From: Oribacterium sp. C9
Lineage (GTDB): Bacteria; Bacillota; Clostridia; Lachnospirales; Lachnospiraceae
Direction: 5' to 3'
Length of the DNA: 64,000 nucleotides
NCBI RefSeq assembly: GCF_002007235.1
Contig: NZ_MUHW01000007.1
Span: 1-64,000 of the forward strand
Below, piece by piece: positions 8,210 to 14,788 of the stretch (the stretch's first letter is position 1; each line of letters starts with the position of its first letter). The notes under the pieces were generated by a model. It had not been told where the DNA came from. It saw only the letters and a list, made by a program, of their open reading frames with translations, and did not search any database. The translations under genes were made by a program, and so were the position numbers.

Positions 8210-8377
8210 CTATTGTTCTCTCGGATCTGCTCTCTCACAGCCTTCTCTTTCACATATCTCGCAGGCTGTAAGGGGGAACTGATCCGACGAATGATGCCGT
8301 TCTATACAGGCATCACAGTTTTGATAAAGATCACATTCTGTATTCAGGCATGGACATGTCTCTTTGCAATAAAGCAT
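8210..8377 (-). CDS. Small cysteine-rich protein encoded upstream of hcp
   Basis: 55-residue protein with nine cysteines arranged as CKETCPC, C at 15, CDAC, CEIC and CERAD. The start is ATG 8375-8377 because AAGGAGAG precedes it by about 7 bp. The longer open frame contains this site. No family was recognised. The cysteine spacing suggests a metal- or cluster-binding peptide, perhaps an electron donor or cluster-insertion partner for Hcp, with which it forms an apparent two-gene operon. Mildly acidic C terminus, no signal peptide or membrane segment. Confidence 0.7.
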   Translation of the reverse strand: MLYCKETCPCLNTECDLYQNCDACIERHHSSDQFPLTACEICEREGCERADPREQ

Positions 8378-8433
8378 ATTTACTCTCCTTGTCTCATAAA
8401 GTGTTCTCTCGATCAACAGGACAGATGATACTA

Positions 8434-8468
8434 TGTCAAAAAAAGAAATCGTGTTGCGCAGGCAACAC
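8434..8468 (-). promoter_or_regulatory. hcp-operon promoter region with Crp/Fnr-type palindrome
   Basis: GTGTTGC-gcag-GCAACAC at 8451-8468 is a perfect palindrome with 7-bp arms. Downstream on the minus strand, TTGACA (complement of 8434-8439) is a consensus -35 box, although the -10 is poor. The palindrome centre lies about 23 bp upstream of the -35, roughly -58 to -62, where Crp/Fnr-family activators bind. HcpR, the known hcp activator of this family, uses 5-bp arms with a 4-bp gap, the same geometry as GTTGC-N4-GCAAC here. Confidence 0.5.
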
Positions 8469-8550
8469 ATCCACTTTCCCATTTTTCCTATATGCTTTGG
8501 CGTGTTCAAAACAAATAACAAGGAACCATGATGCACCAAATCATATTTAA

Positions 8551-8679
8551 CATAAGAAGGTCTCCGACTATGAAACCGAAACTGAGAAACGTGGCATACA
8601 GAAACATTATCAGGATATGATAGCTGCCATGCGAGAGAAGTATGGTGAAATTGAAGATCAACATGACATCAATAGCTGA
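8551..8679 (+). pseudogene. Gene fragment, unrecognised
   Basis: A 42-codon open stretch without a start or ribosome site ends in TGA at 8677-8679. Its peptide is hydrophilic and protein-like (SDYETETEKRGIQKH followed by YQDMIAAMREKYGEIEDQ), which suggests the C-terminal tail of a broken gene. Its origin is unknown. It lies on the opposite strand to the surrounding genes, in the 430-bp gap between the hcp operon and the YkvI-like gene. Chance coding is possible. Confidence 0.25.
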
Positions 8680-8766
8680 TTTTTTTATCTTTGTATGTCA
8701 TAAAACAACCGTACTGACGGATGCTTCAATTTCTCTTGTTACCCCCCCTCAAAATGATAACTTATA

Positions 8767-8810
8767 AAAGTCCCTGTACTATGTCCAGACATAGTACAGG
8801 GACTTTTTTC
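8767..8810. terminator. Bidirectional intrinsic terminator
   Basis: Near-perfect 17-bp stem AGTCCCTGTACTATGTC (8769-8785) and GACATAGTACAGGGACT (8788-8804), flanked by AAAA on the left and TTTTTT on the right. It ends the minus-strand YkvI-like gene, whose stop codon is at 8810, and would also stop plus-strand reading. Confidence 0.85.
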
Positions 8811-10171
8811 TATTGCTCCGCGGATTGAAATTTTCTGGTATCTTCAAGATGGAAGAATGATAATATTAGCTTATACTGATGTTTTAATTTATCATCATCG
8901 ACAGTGAGCTCTTTCTTTGAGAAAGTTTTCAAATCATCTGCACTCTCGAATACATGAACTGCAAATTCATGCAGATCCTTCTTTAAAGATTCTGTTTCCG
9001 CAGGACTTACATTTGATAGATTATTGAATATCTCCTTCTCCTTCCGTGTAACATTCCTGTCAGGGTCCAGCATCTTAAGAAGGATACGAATCATTTTTCT
9101 TCTTGAGAACTTTTCAAAAACTATGTTTCTTCTTTCCCTGCACCATGCAGTAACGAGGACAATAAGCAGCAATGTACCCATGTACCCGAGAACCGGATAC
9201 ATAATTCCTATGAGCTGACTGAATCCTCCAAAACTGAAAGCATACCCTATAAGGACAACAAAAATCATGATGATTCTCATTCTTTTGGTACTACTTCCGG
9301 AGAATCTTCGTGCAATAGAATAAAAAAGTGAAAATGCTGTATTAAATATCAGAGCGAATACTGTAACCGCGTAAAGAAGTGAAAATGCAGGATGAATATC
9401 ACTTACTATTTTAAGCATTGGCATTTCTGAATCCCTGACATAATCTATGTTTAAAAATAAAGATACTGAAGCAGCCATGATGATAATACCGATAAGAATT
9501 CCTCCTATGAGCCCCCCTTTTTCAGCAGTATCAATACGTACCAAAGAGCCGCCTAGTATAAATGCCATAGAAACACCGGACATGGCACAGAGCGCGTAGT
9601 AATTTATTACCGATAACCACACATTGCCCATGACAGGTTTGACGGTCCTGGCCGAGGCATCAAGTGCTTCCATGTCATGCGATCCTGTTAAAAATGAATA
9701 TACTGTAATAAGCATGATCATGACAATCATAATAGGTGTAAATATTCCAAGAACACCGGTGATCTTTTCAAAATCAAAAAAGGCAACGATAACTATCAGG
9801 ACCGAGCAGATCAGTGCACCAAGCCAGGGAGCAATACCAAACTGCTGATTAAGATTTGAACCGGCACCCGCCAGCATAACAAAGCCCATGCAAAAACTTC
9901 CAATGTTAAGAACGACATCCAGAAGTTTGGATAAAACCGGATGCGTGATCTCTGAGAAAACCATTTCATGATTATACGCACGATAATAACTTCCCAAAGT
10001 CACCATAATCTTTCCAAAAACAGCATTTAATATACCTAAAAGGAAAACACCTATCAGTCCAAGTTTTCCGAAACCAAGGAAATATTGCAGTAAATCCTGA
10101 CCGCTGGATAGACCGGCTCCTATGATTACTCCGATATAAGCAAACGCAATTTTCAAATAAGCATACTTCAA
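8810..10171 (-). CDS. YkvI-family membrane transporter-like protein
   Basis: About 453 residues with ten or more membrane segments in the first ~340. The N-terminal AYIGVIIGAGLSSGQDLLQY is characteristic of YkvI proteins, distant relatives of LeuT-fold amino acid transporters. The start is chosen as TTG 10169-10171 because GGAGG (complement of 10178-10182) lies 6 bp upstream. An upstream in-frame TTG would place this site inside the gene. Unlike typical YkvI proteins (about 340-370 residues), it has a ~100-residue charged cytoplasmic C-terminal tail. Substrate unknown. It has its own promoter (10298-10326) and a strong terminator. Confidence 0.75.
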   Translation of the reverse strand: MKYAYLKIAFAYIGVIIGAGLSSGQDLLQYFLGFGKLGLIGVFLLGILNAVFGKIMVTLGSYYRAYNHEMVFSEITHPVLSKLLDVVLNIGSFCMGFVMLAGAGSNLNQQFGIAPWLGALICSVLIVIVAFFDFEKITGVLGIFTPIMIVMIMLITVYSFLTGSHDMEALDASARTVKPVMGNVWLSVINYYALCAMSGVSMAFILGGSLVRIDTAEKGGLIGGILIGIIIMAASVSLFLNIDYVRDSEMPMLKIVSDIHPAFSLLYAVTVFALIFNTAFSLFYSIARRFSGSSTKRMRIIMIFVVLIGYAFSFGGFSQLIGIMYPVLGYMGTLLLIVLVTAWCRERRNIVFEKFSRRKMIRILLKMLDPDRNVTRKEKEIFNNLSNVSPAETESLKKDLHEFAVHVFESADDLKTFSKKELTVDDDKLKHQYKLILSFFHLEDTRKFQSAEQ

Positions 10172-10297
10172 TAAATGCCTCCTTTCAGACAAGACAATAG
10201 TTACAAAAACAATAATGGTGATCTTTGAATGATTTTTTTGATTAGTTGATGAACAATCCGTATTTGATGCAGATTAAGAAGTTCTGCGATGTTGAAC

Positions 10298-10326
10298 ACT
10301 ATATCACACATAGGGTAATAAATCAA
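10298..10326 (-). promoter_or_regulatory. Sigma-A promoter for the YkvI-like gene
   Basis: Minus-strand TTGATT (complement of 10321-10326) and TATAGT (complement of 10298-10303) with a 17-bp spacer. It leaves a leader of about 120 nt before the TTG start. No recognised riboswitch fold was found in this leader. A short inverted repeat ACAATT-ttgt-AATTGT lies upstream at 10371-10386. Confidence 0.55.
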
Positions 10327-10408
10327 CACCTGTTTATTTTTGTATCAAGAATGATCATACCACAATTTTGTAATTGTATTTCTGAAGTATACTTGAACTT
10401 AGATGTAA

Positions 10409-11722
10409 TCAAAGTACCATGGCAACTATAAAATTGTACAGTGCACAGCAAAGTACACTTATTGGAACAGCTACCATAAGTAGTCTGTTGAAAAGCGTAT
10501 TTCTGTCCTCTTCCTTAGGGGTAGATCCAAGGATAAGTGATCCTCCTGAAGAAAACGGACTGATAGCGCTGGACTGGGCTCCCAGTACTGTGCATGCAAA
10601 AAGTACAGGGGCGGAAAGACCTGTTGATGCTGCAAGCGCCGGAATAAGGGGAAAAAGTGCCGGCGCTACAACACCTGTTGTTGAGCTGAAGAAGCTCATG
10701 ATTGCAGCGATGATTGAGAAGGCGATCGGGATGAGAGGTTTTGGAACATTTGAGCCAACCCAATTACTAAGCATATCTATAGTTCCTGCCTCAACAGCGA
10801 CTGCAATGAGCATTCCCGCACCTGCTATCATAATGATAGTGTTCCATGGAATTCTGGCGATTGCCTCCTTCTGAGGTGCAAGCTTCAGTAACAATGCTAT
10901 AACCGCGAAAATGATGGCTACGAGACCTACGTCTACCTTACCGGCAATGTATTTGATCGCTGCATTACCCGGCATAATCATCTTAAGAAGCGGAAAAATG
11001 AGTACGACCACCATCATAAGGATCATGAGATTCAATGTGGTCTTCTGCTCCTTTGAAAATGCTTCCGGCTTATTAAATACAACACCCTTTCCGATGTTTC
11101 TGTTCTCCTTGAAGCCAAATCTGAAGATGGCTACAAGAATGAGTGAGAACATCATTGAAAAAAGGAAGATCTGCATTTCCATTCCGAAACTTTCAACAGC
11201 TTCGAGGTTAGGATTTGCTTCGTAAGCTGTATCCGCAAGACCTCTGAAAACAACTCCAAGATTTGATGTAGGAAAGTTTCCTCCGCATAGAGCACCGCAG
11301 TTAATGGCTACAGCGCCTGTTAACTTATCCATCTTTGACTCATCACAGATAACCAGCGTGATAGGTGCAAGAAAAGCAAGAACTGTAAAATAGGTAGCTC
11401 CCATTACGGAAAGAATGACTGCTACCGCAAAAAGTGCGAAGGGAAGAAGTCCCGGAAATTTACGACAGGCATAGAGAAGGGCTCCAGACATCTTTTCAAG
11501 TGTTCCGTTGATTGCGGCAACATTATAAAAAAGTGACACTGAAAGAATAACGAACATGGTATTCGTTGGCCAGAAAGCAATAACTTCTTTAGGCTTCATA
11601 CCCATAACAAAGCATCCGATGATATAAGCAAAAACTATACAAAAAAGACCGGTATTGATCTTGGTCCTGTATCCGAGAAAAATCGCCACCGCTATGGCGA
11701 GTATAATAAATGCACTTAACAT
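10409..11722 (-). CDS. MatC/SLC13-like dicarboxylate permease
   Basis: 437 residues, about 11-12 membrane segments, ion-transporter superfamily. Conserved segments include FWPTNTMFVILSVSLFYNVA near residue 50, NCGALCGGNFPTSNLGVVF near 145 and the matching C-terminal half with SSTTGVVAPALFPLIPALA and AQSSAISPFSSGG. This resembles MatC, a malonate/dicarboxylate carrier. It follows the DUF6282 hydrolase gene by 21 bp and is preceded by CAGGAGA, so the pair is one operon. It probably imports the acid or amide substrate acted on by that enzyme. Regulated by the divergent LysR protein. Confidence 0.8.
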   Translation of the reverse strand: MLSAFIILAIAVAIFLGYRTKINTGLFCIVFAYIIGCFVMGMKPKEVIAFWPTNTMFVILSVSLFYNVAAINGTLEKMSGALLYACRKFPGLLPFALFAVAVILSVMGATYFTVLAFLAPITLVICDESKMDKLTGAVAINCGALCGGNFPTSNLGVVFRGLADTAYEANPNLEAVESFGMEMQIFLFSMMFSLILVAIFRFGFKENRNIGKGVVFNKPEAFSKEQKTTLNLMILMMVVVLIFPLLKMIMPGNAAIKYIAGKVDVGLVAIIFAVIALLLKLAPQKEAIARIPWNTIIMIAGAGMLIAVAVEAGTIDMLSNWVGSNVPKPLIPIAFSIIAAIMSFFSSTTGVVAPALFPLIPALAASTGLSAPVLFACTVLGAQSSAISPFSSGGSLILGSTPKEEDRNTLFNRLLMVAVPISVLCCALYNFIVAMVL

Positions 11723-11743
11723 GTTTTTATCTCCTGAAATTAA

Positions 11744-12622
11744 TTATTCTTCACTTCCTTCAGTTATTCCGAGAAGTCTATATGGAATGGTCTTTGTCAT
11801 ATGATATATGTGTTCTATAGGAATCCCATATTCCAGAAGATAATGCATATATTCATACATCTCTGTCTCCCAGTCTGGATTCTCTGTCTGACCGCCATCT
11901 GTATCTACCATCACATGCTCGTAGCCCACTTCCTTAATAAGCTCTGCATTCTCTTTAAGGTTTAGATGATATGGCTTACCCTTACCCATGTTCTGAGCAT
12001 AACAGCGTTCCAGAATTACATCATAATCCTTGACCAGCCTTATCTGATCTTCTATGGAATAGTCACATACCCACCATTCAGGATGTGTGATGACTATCTT
12101 CTTAACACCTGCATCTCTTGCAGCTTCAACTATGACAAATGCCTCCTCCGGTGATACATGTGCTGTACCGAGCGCCACATCATAGTCTCTGATAAGATTA
12201 AATACATCTTTTAACTCCGGAATGACCTTTCCGTCTCTTACAAGTTCTATACCATCAAGCGGGTTCTGACCCATTTTCTCAAGATGTCTCCTTGCGGACT
12301 GGGTCGGAAGCCAGATCTCCTTTGCCCCAAGCTTAAGTCCCTTTTCCACAGCTTCAGGATTTACTCCGCCTATGACTTTGTTCATTACAACTCCGCCATA
12401 CATAGTAAAGCCTGTGTTTTCGCCATAAACTTTCCGAACGTATTCATTGGCAATTTCAGCACGATTTACGGTAAATCCCATATGAGACTTGATAACTATG
12501 GCTCTTGCTCCCACTCTTACGGCTGCATCCGCTAGCTCCAGGTCACTGTACGCCCGTAGTCTCAGATCAGGATTCGTATGTACATGCATGTCGCATATGC
12601 CCTTCAGTGAAACTCTGCTCAT
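11744..12622 (-). CDS. DUF6282 / PHP-amidohydrolase-like protein
   Basis: 292 residues from ATG 12620-12622, preceded by GAAGGAGGG. Longer reading upstream lacks a site. The N terminus has the metal-binding HxH of amidohydrolase-like barrels (ICDMHVHTNPDLRLR), and later His/Asp motifs include KSHMGFTVNRAE, GTAHVSPEEA, VITHPEWWVCDY and VDTDGGQTENPDW. DUF6282 proteins are predicted metal-dependent hydrolases or lactonases of unknown substrate. Co-transcribed with a MatC-like permease, which suggests catabolism of an imported organic acid derivative. The predicted promoter is at about 12670-12675. Confidence 0.75.
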   Translation of the reverse strand: MSRVSLKGICDMHVHTNPDLRLRAYSDLELADAAVRVGARAIVIKSHMGFTVNRAEIANEYVRKVYGENTGFTMYGGVVMNKVIGGVNPEAVEKGLKLGAKEIWLPTQSARRHLEKMGQNPLDGIELVRDGKVIPELKDVFNLIRDYDVALGTAHVSPEEAFVIVEAARDAGVKKIVITHPEWWVCDYSIEDQIRLVKDYDVILERCYAQNMGKGKPYHLNLKENAELIKEVGYEHVMVDTDGGQTENPDWETEMYEYMHYLLEYGIPIEHIYHMTKTIPYRLLGITEGSEE

Positions 12623-12669
12623 TTTCCCTCCTTCAATTTTTTTACTCTTTTCAAAACTCTTCGAAATAA

Positions 12670-12736
12670 AGTATAATGGGTCGGAAGCTATCGCAGAATG
12701 CATTAAATCGATATATGTCGTATCGGTTTTTCCGAT
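12670..12736 (-). promoter_or_regulatory. LysR box and promoter for the DUF6282-permease operon
   Basis: ATCGG-ttttt-CCGAT at 12722-12736 is a perfect palindrome with the T-N11-A spacing of LysR sites. A minus-strand -10 box TATACT (complement of 12670-12675) puts the start of transcription near 12663, so the palindrome centre is at about -65, where LysR proteins anchor. A related ATCG-N6-CGAT element lies at 12741-12754, nearer the LysR gene. Confidence 0.6.
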
Positions 12737-12873
12737 ATCAATCGATAAAACGATGTGTTTTGATAAAATCAATACTGATTATTATTTTGTTACTTATTTA
12801 TCATTTTTTCGCTGCATTACACATTATTATGACAGCTATATTCATGATATATGGATGAATTATAGAGGTAAAA

Positions 12874-13800
12874 ATGGAAATTAAAGAATTGAATTATCTG
12901 ATCGCAATTGCAGAAGAAAAAAGTATTTCAAAAGCGGCAGAACGCCTATATATGGCCCAGTCAAGTTTATCTCAGTTCCTTACAAACTATGAGAGTAATC
13001 TGGGTTACAGACTTTTTGTACGAACTTCAAACGGGGTACGCCCAACAGAATCCGGACAGCTGCTACTTGAATATGCATACCACACCATTTCCGAATATCA
13101 CAGAGTACAGGATAAGATGCAGGATGTATCAAAGCTTAATGCCGGGCATGTCATCCTTGGTATCAGTTCATTCCGTGGCTCATATCTGCTCCCTCCTGTT
13201 CTGAACGCATTTCACATGACCTATCCAAATATACATGTACAGATAGTTGAGAAGAATTCCATGGCCCTTGAACAGTATCTGATGAACGGAGACATTGACC
13301 TCGCACTTCTTGCGCGTCCGGAAAAAGGAAGCAGGCTTCACATCTTCAATTTGCTAAAAGACGAAATATGCCTGGTTGCAAGTCCTAACCATCCTGTTTT
13401 GAACAAGGCTAAAGATAATACGAAACATGCTTTTTCGCAGATTCCTAAATGTGTAAACATAAAAGATACAGAAAATTATGAATTTCTGCTTAGTGACTAT
13501 GACACCATCCTTGGTCGTGAAGCCAGGAAGCTTTTTATGAAAAACAAGATGACACCGTTGGCTTACAACAACACCCTTTCCGCACTCTTCGCCGCGTCCC
13601 TTGCTGCAAGCGGTCAGGGACTGGCTTTCACCTACTACAGCTCCAGACACTACTTTCGAAATGCAGAGTTTCTTTCACTGGGAAAAGATGCCCCAAGCAT
13701 CGAACTGGTCACGGCCATGTCTCCGGAAAGATATCATTCCAAGGCTGCCATAGCCCTTAACGATGTCATACATCAAATACTGAATACAGACGCATCATGA
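12874..13800 (+). CDS. LysR-family transcriptional regulator
   Basis: 308 residues. The N-terminal winged helix-turn-helix is standard (ELNYLIAIAEEKSISKAAE, then LYMAQSSLSQFLTNYESNLG), followed by a periplasmic-binding-type effector domain from residue ~90 (GHVILGISSFRGSYLLPPVL, DIDLALLARPEK). Start at ATG with TAGAGG upstream. Divergent from the DUF6282-MatC operon with a LysR box at -65 of that operon, so it is the likely activator. The effector is probably the transported acid or a breakdown product. Confidence 0.88.
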   Translation: MEIKELNYLIAIAEEKSISKAAERLYMAQSSLSQFLTNYESNLGYRLFVRTSNGVRPTESGQLLLEYAYHTISEYHRVQDKMQDVSKLNAGHVILGISSFRGSYLLPPVLNAFHMTYPNIHVQIVEKNSMALEQYLMNGDIDLALLARPEKGSRLHIFNLLKDEICLVASPNHPVLNKAKDNTKHAFSQIPKCVNIKDTENYEFLLSDYDTILGREARKLFMKNKMTPLAYNNTLSALFAASLAASGQGLAFTYYSSRHYFRNAEFLSLGKDAPSIELVTAMSPERYHSKAAIALNDVIHQILNTDAS

Positions 13801-13904
13801 AGTAATATTGAGGTATCAACTCTGTTCAAACCGGATGGTCTGTTAAAACCCTGTTGACCTTATGATGATCAATATAAGTAACATATACAGTCAAATGTGC
13901 CTGA

Positions 13905-14474
13905 TTAGCTGGTTTTTGTAATAAAGGTTTCAGCCTCCTTCATGATATTTTCAACATCAGCCCCGTAGATGTCCAGTCCTTTTGCTTCTATCTTCCTGAT
14001 ATCATTTATGCCGTAAAAATTCTGTGCCAATGCTTTTATATATCCGAAACCAAATTCTTCCGGAACATATTGTCCCCCGGCAGTAGTAACATAATAGAGC
14101 CGGTCAGCCTTGCACAGTCCAACCGGAACTCCATCTTCCGAATATCTGAATGTGATCTCCACGACATTTATCTGCTCGATATACTGTTTTAATGCCGCAG
14201 GAAATGAAAGGTCCCAGTAAGGGGCTGCAATCACTATGATCTCTGCCTCGGAAAAATCACGGGCCAGATCAAACATAGGATCCTGAAAATCACGTTCTGC
14301 AATAAGCCGGTCACGTTTTTTCAGGAAATCCTCATTAACCGCCGGGAAATCAATATCGCCGATACGTATTTCCTTAAAGGGTCTGTCTAACTTATGCAGT
14401 AGTTTTTCAGCAAGCTTCCCGGTTCTGGAATCTTTCCGAACACAAGCATTTATATACAATACTGATTTTTCCAT
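13905..14474 (-). CDS. Flavodoxin-fold NAD(P)H oxidoreductase
   Basis: 189 residues of the flavodoxin-like (azoreductase/quinone reductase, AcpD-like) fold: N-terminal beta strand YINACVRKDSRTGKLAEKLL with the FMN-phosphate loop, IVIAAPYWDLSFPAALKQYI in the middle, and YYVTTAGGQYVPEEFGFGY near residue 130. It should bind FMN and reduce small electrophiles with NAD(P)H in the cytoplasm. Last gene of the molybdoenzyme operon direction, 25 bp after the DUF3006 gene, with an AGAGGTG site. Its substrate is unknown. Confidence 0.8.
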   Translation of the reverse strand: MEKSVLYINACVRKDSRTGKLAEKLLHKLDRPFKEIRIGDIDFPAVNEDFLKKRDRLIAERDFQDPMFDLARDFSEAEIIVIAAPYWDLSFPAALKQYIEQINVVEITFRYSEDGVPVGLCKADRLYYVTTAGGQYVPEEFGFGYIKALAQNFYGINDIRKIEAKGLDIYGADVENIMKEAETFITKTS

Positions 14475-14499
14475 ATTGCACCTCTACTGATCTTATTTA

Positions 14500-14673
14500 T
14501 CAGCCTATTATCTCATATTGCAGCATCTCATACTTGAGTTTAGTCCCTACCTTGATATCTTCCGGCAGTAGTGCTCTGGCAACAAGCAAAAGGTCGTCCA
14601 CCTCTTTATCAGTTCTTTTAAGATTCGCATAATCGCCGTCTATTGAATCGACAACGTAGTACATGGTTTCCAT
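14500..14673 (-). CDS. DUF3006 small protein
   Basis: 57 residues, start ATG 14671-14673. The upstream ATG overlaps the GGAGG site and is not used. The YYVVDSIDGDYANL opening and the central LLPEDIKVGTKLKY pattern match DUF3006, small beta-rich proteins found widely in Firmicutes, often near hydrolases. Function unknown. It lies between the flavodoxin-fold gene and the molybdoenzyme gene. Confidence 0.65.
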   Translation of the reverse strand: METMYYVVDSIDGDYANLKRTDKEVDDLLLVARALLPEDIKVGTKLKYEMLQYEIIG

Positions 14674-14788
14674 AAAGATATATACCTCCAATTATTTGAT
14701 GTGAGTGTAAAAAGCGAATTTCGAACCGTTTCGCCTTCCTCCCACATTATATTTCGTCTGCTATTCTTAAAAATATACCATTCGTTTG

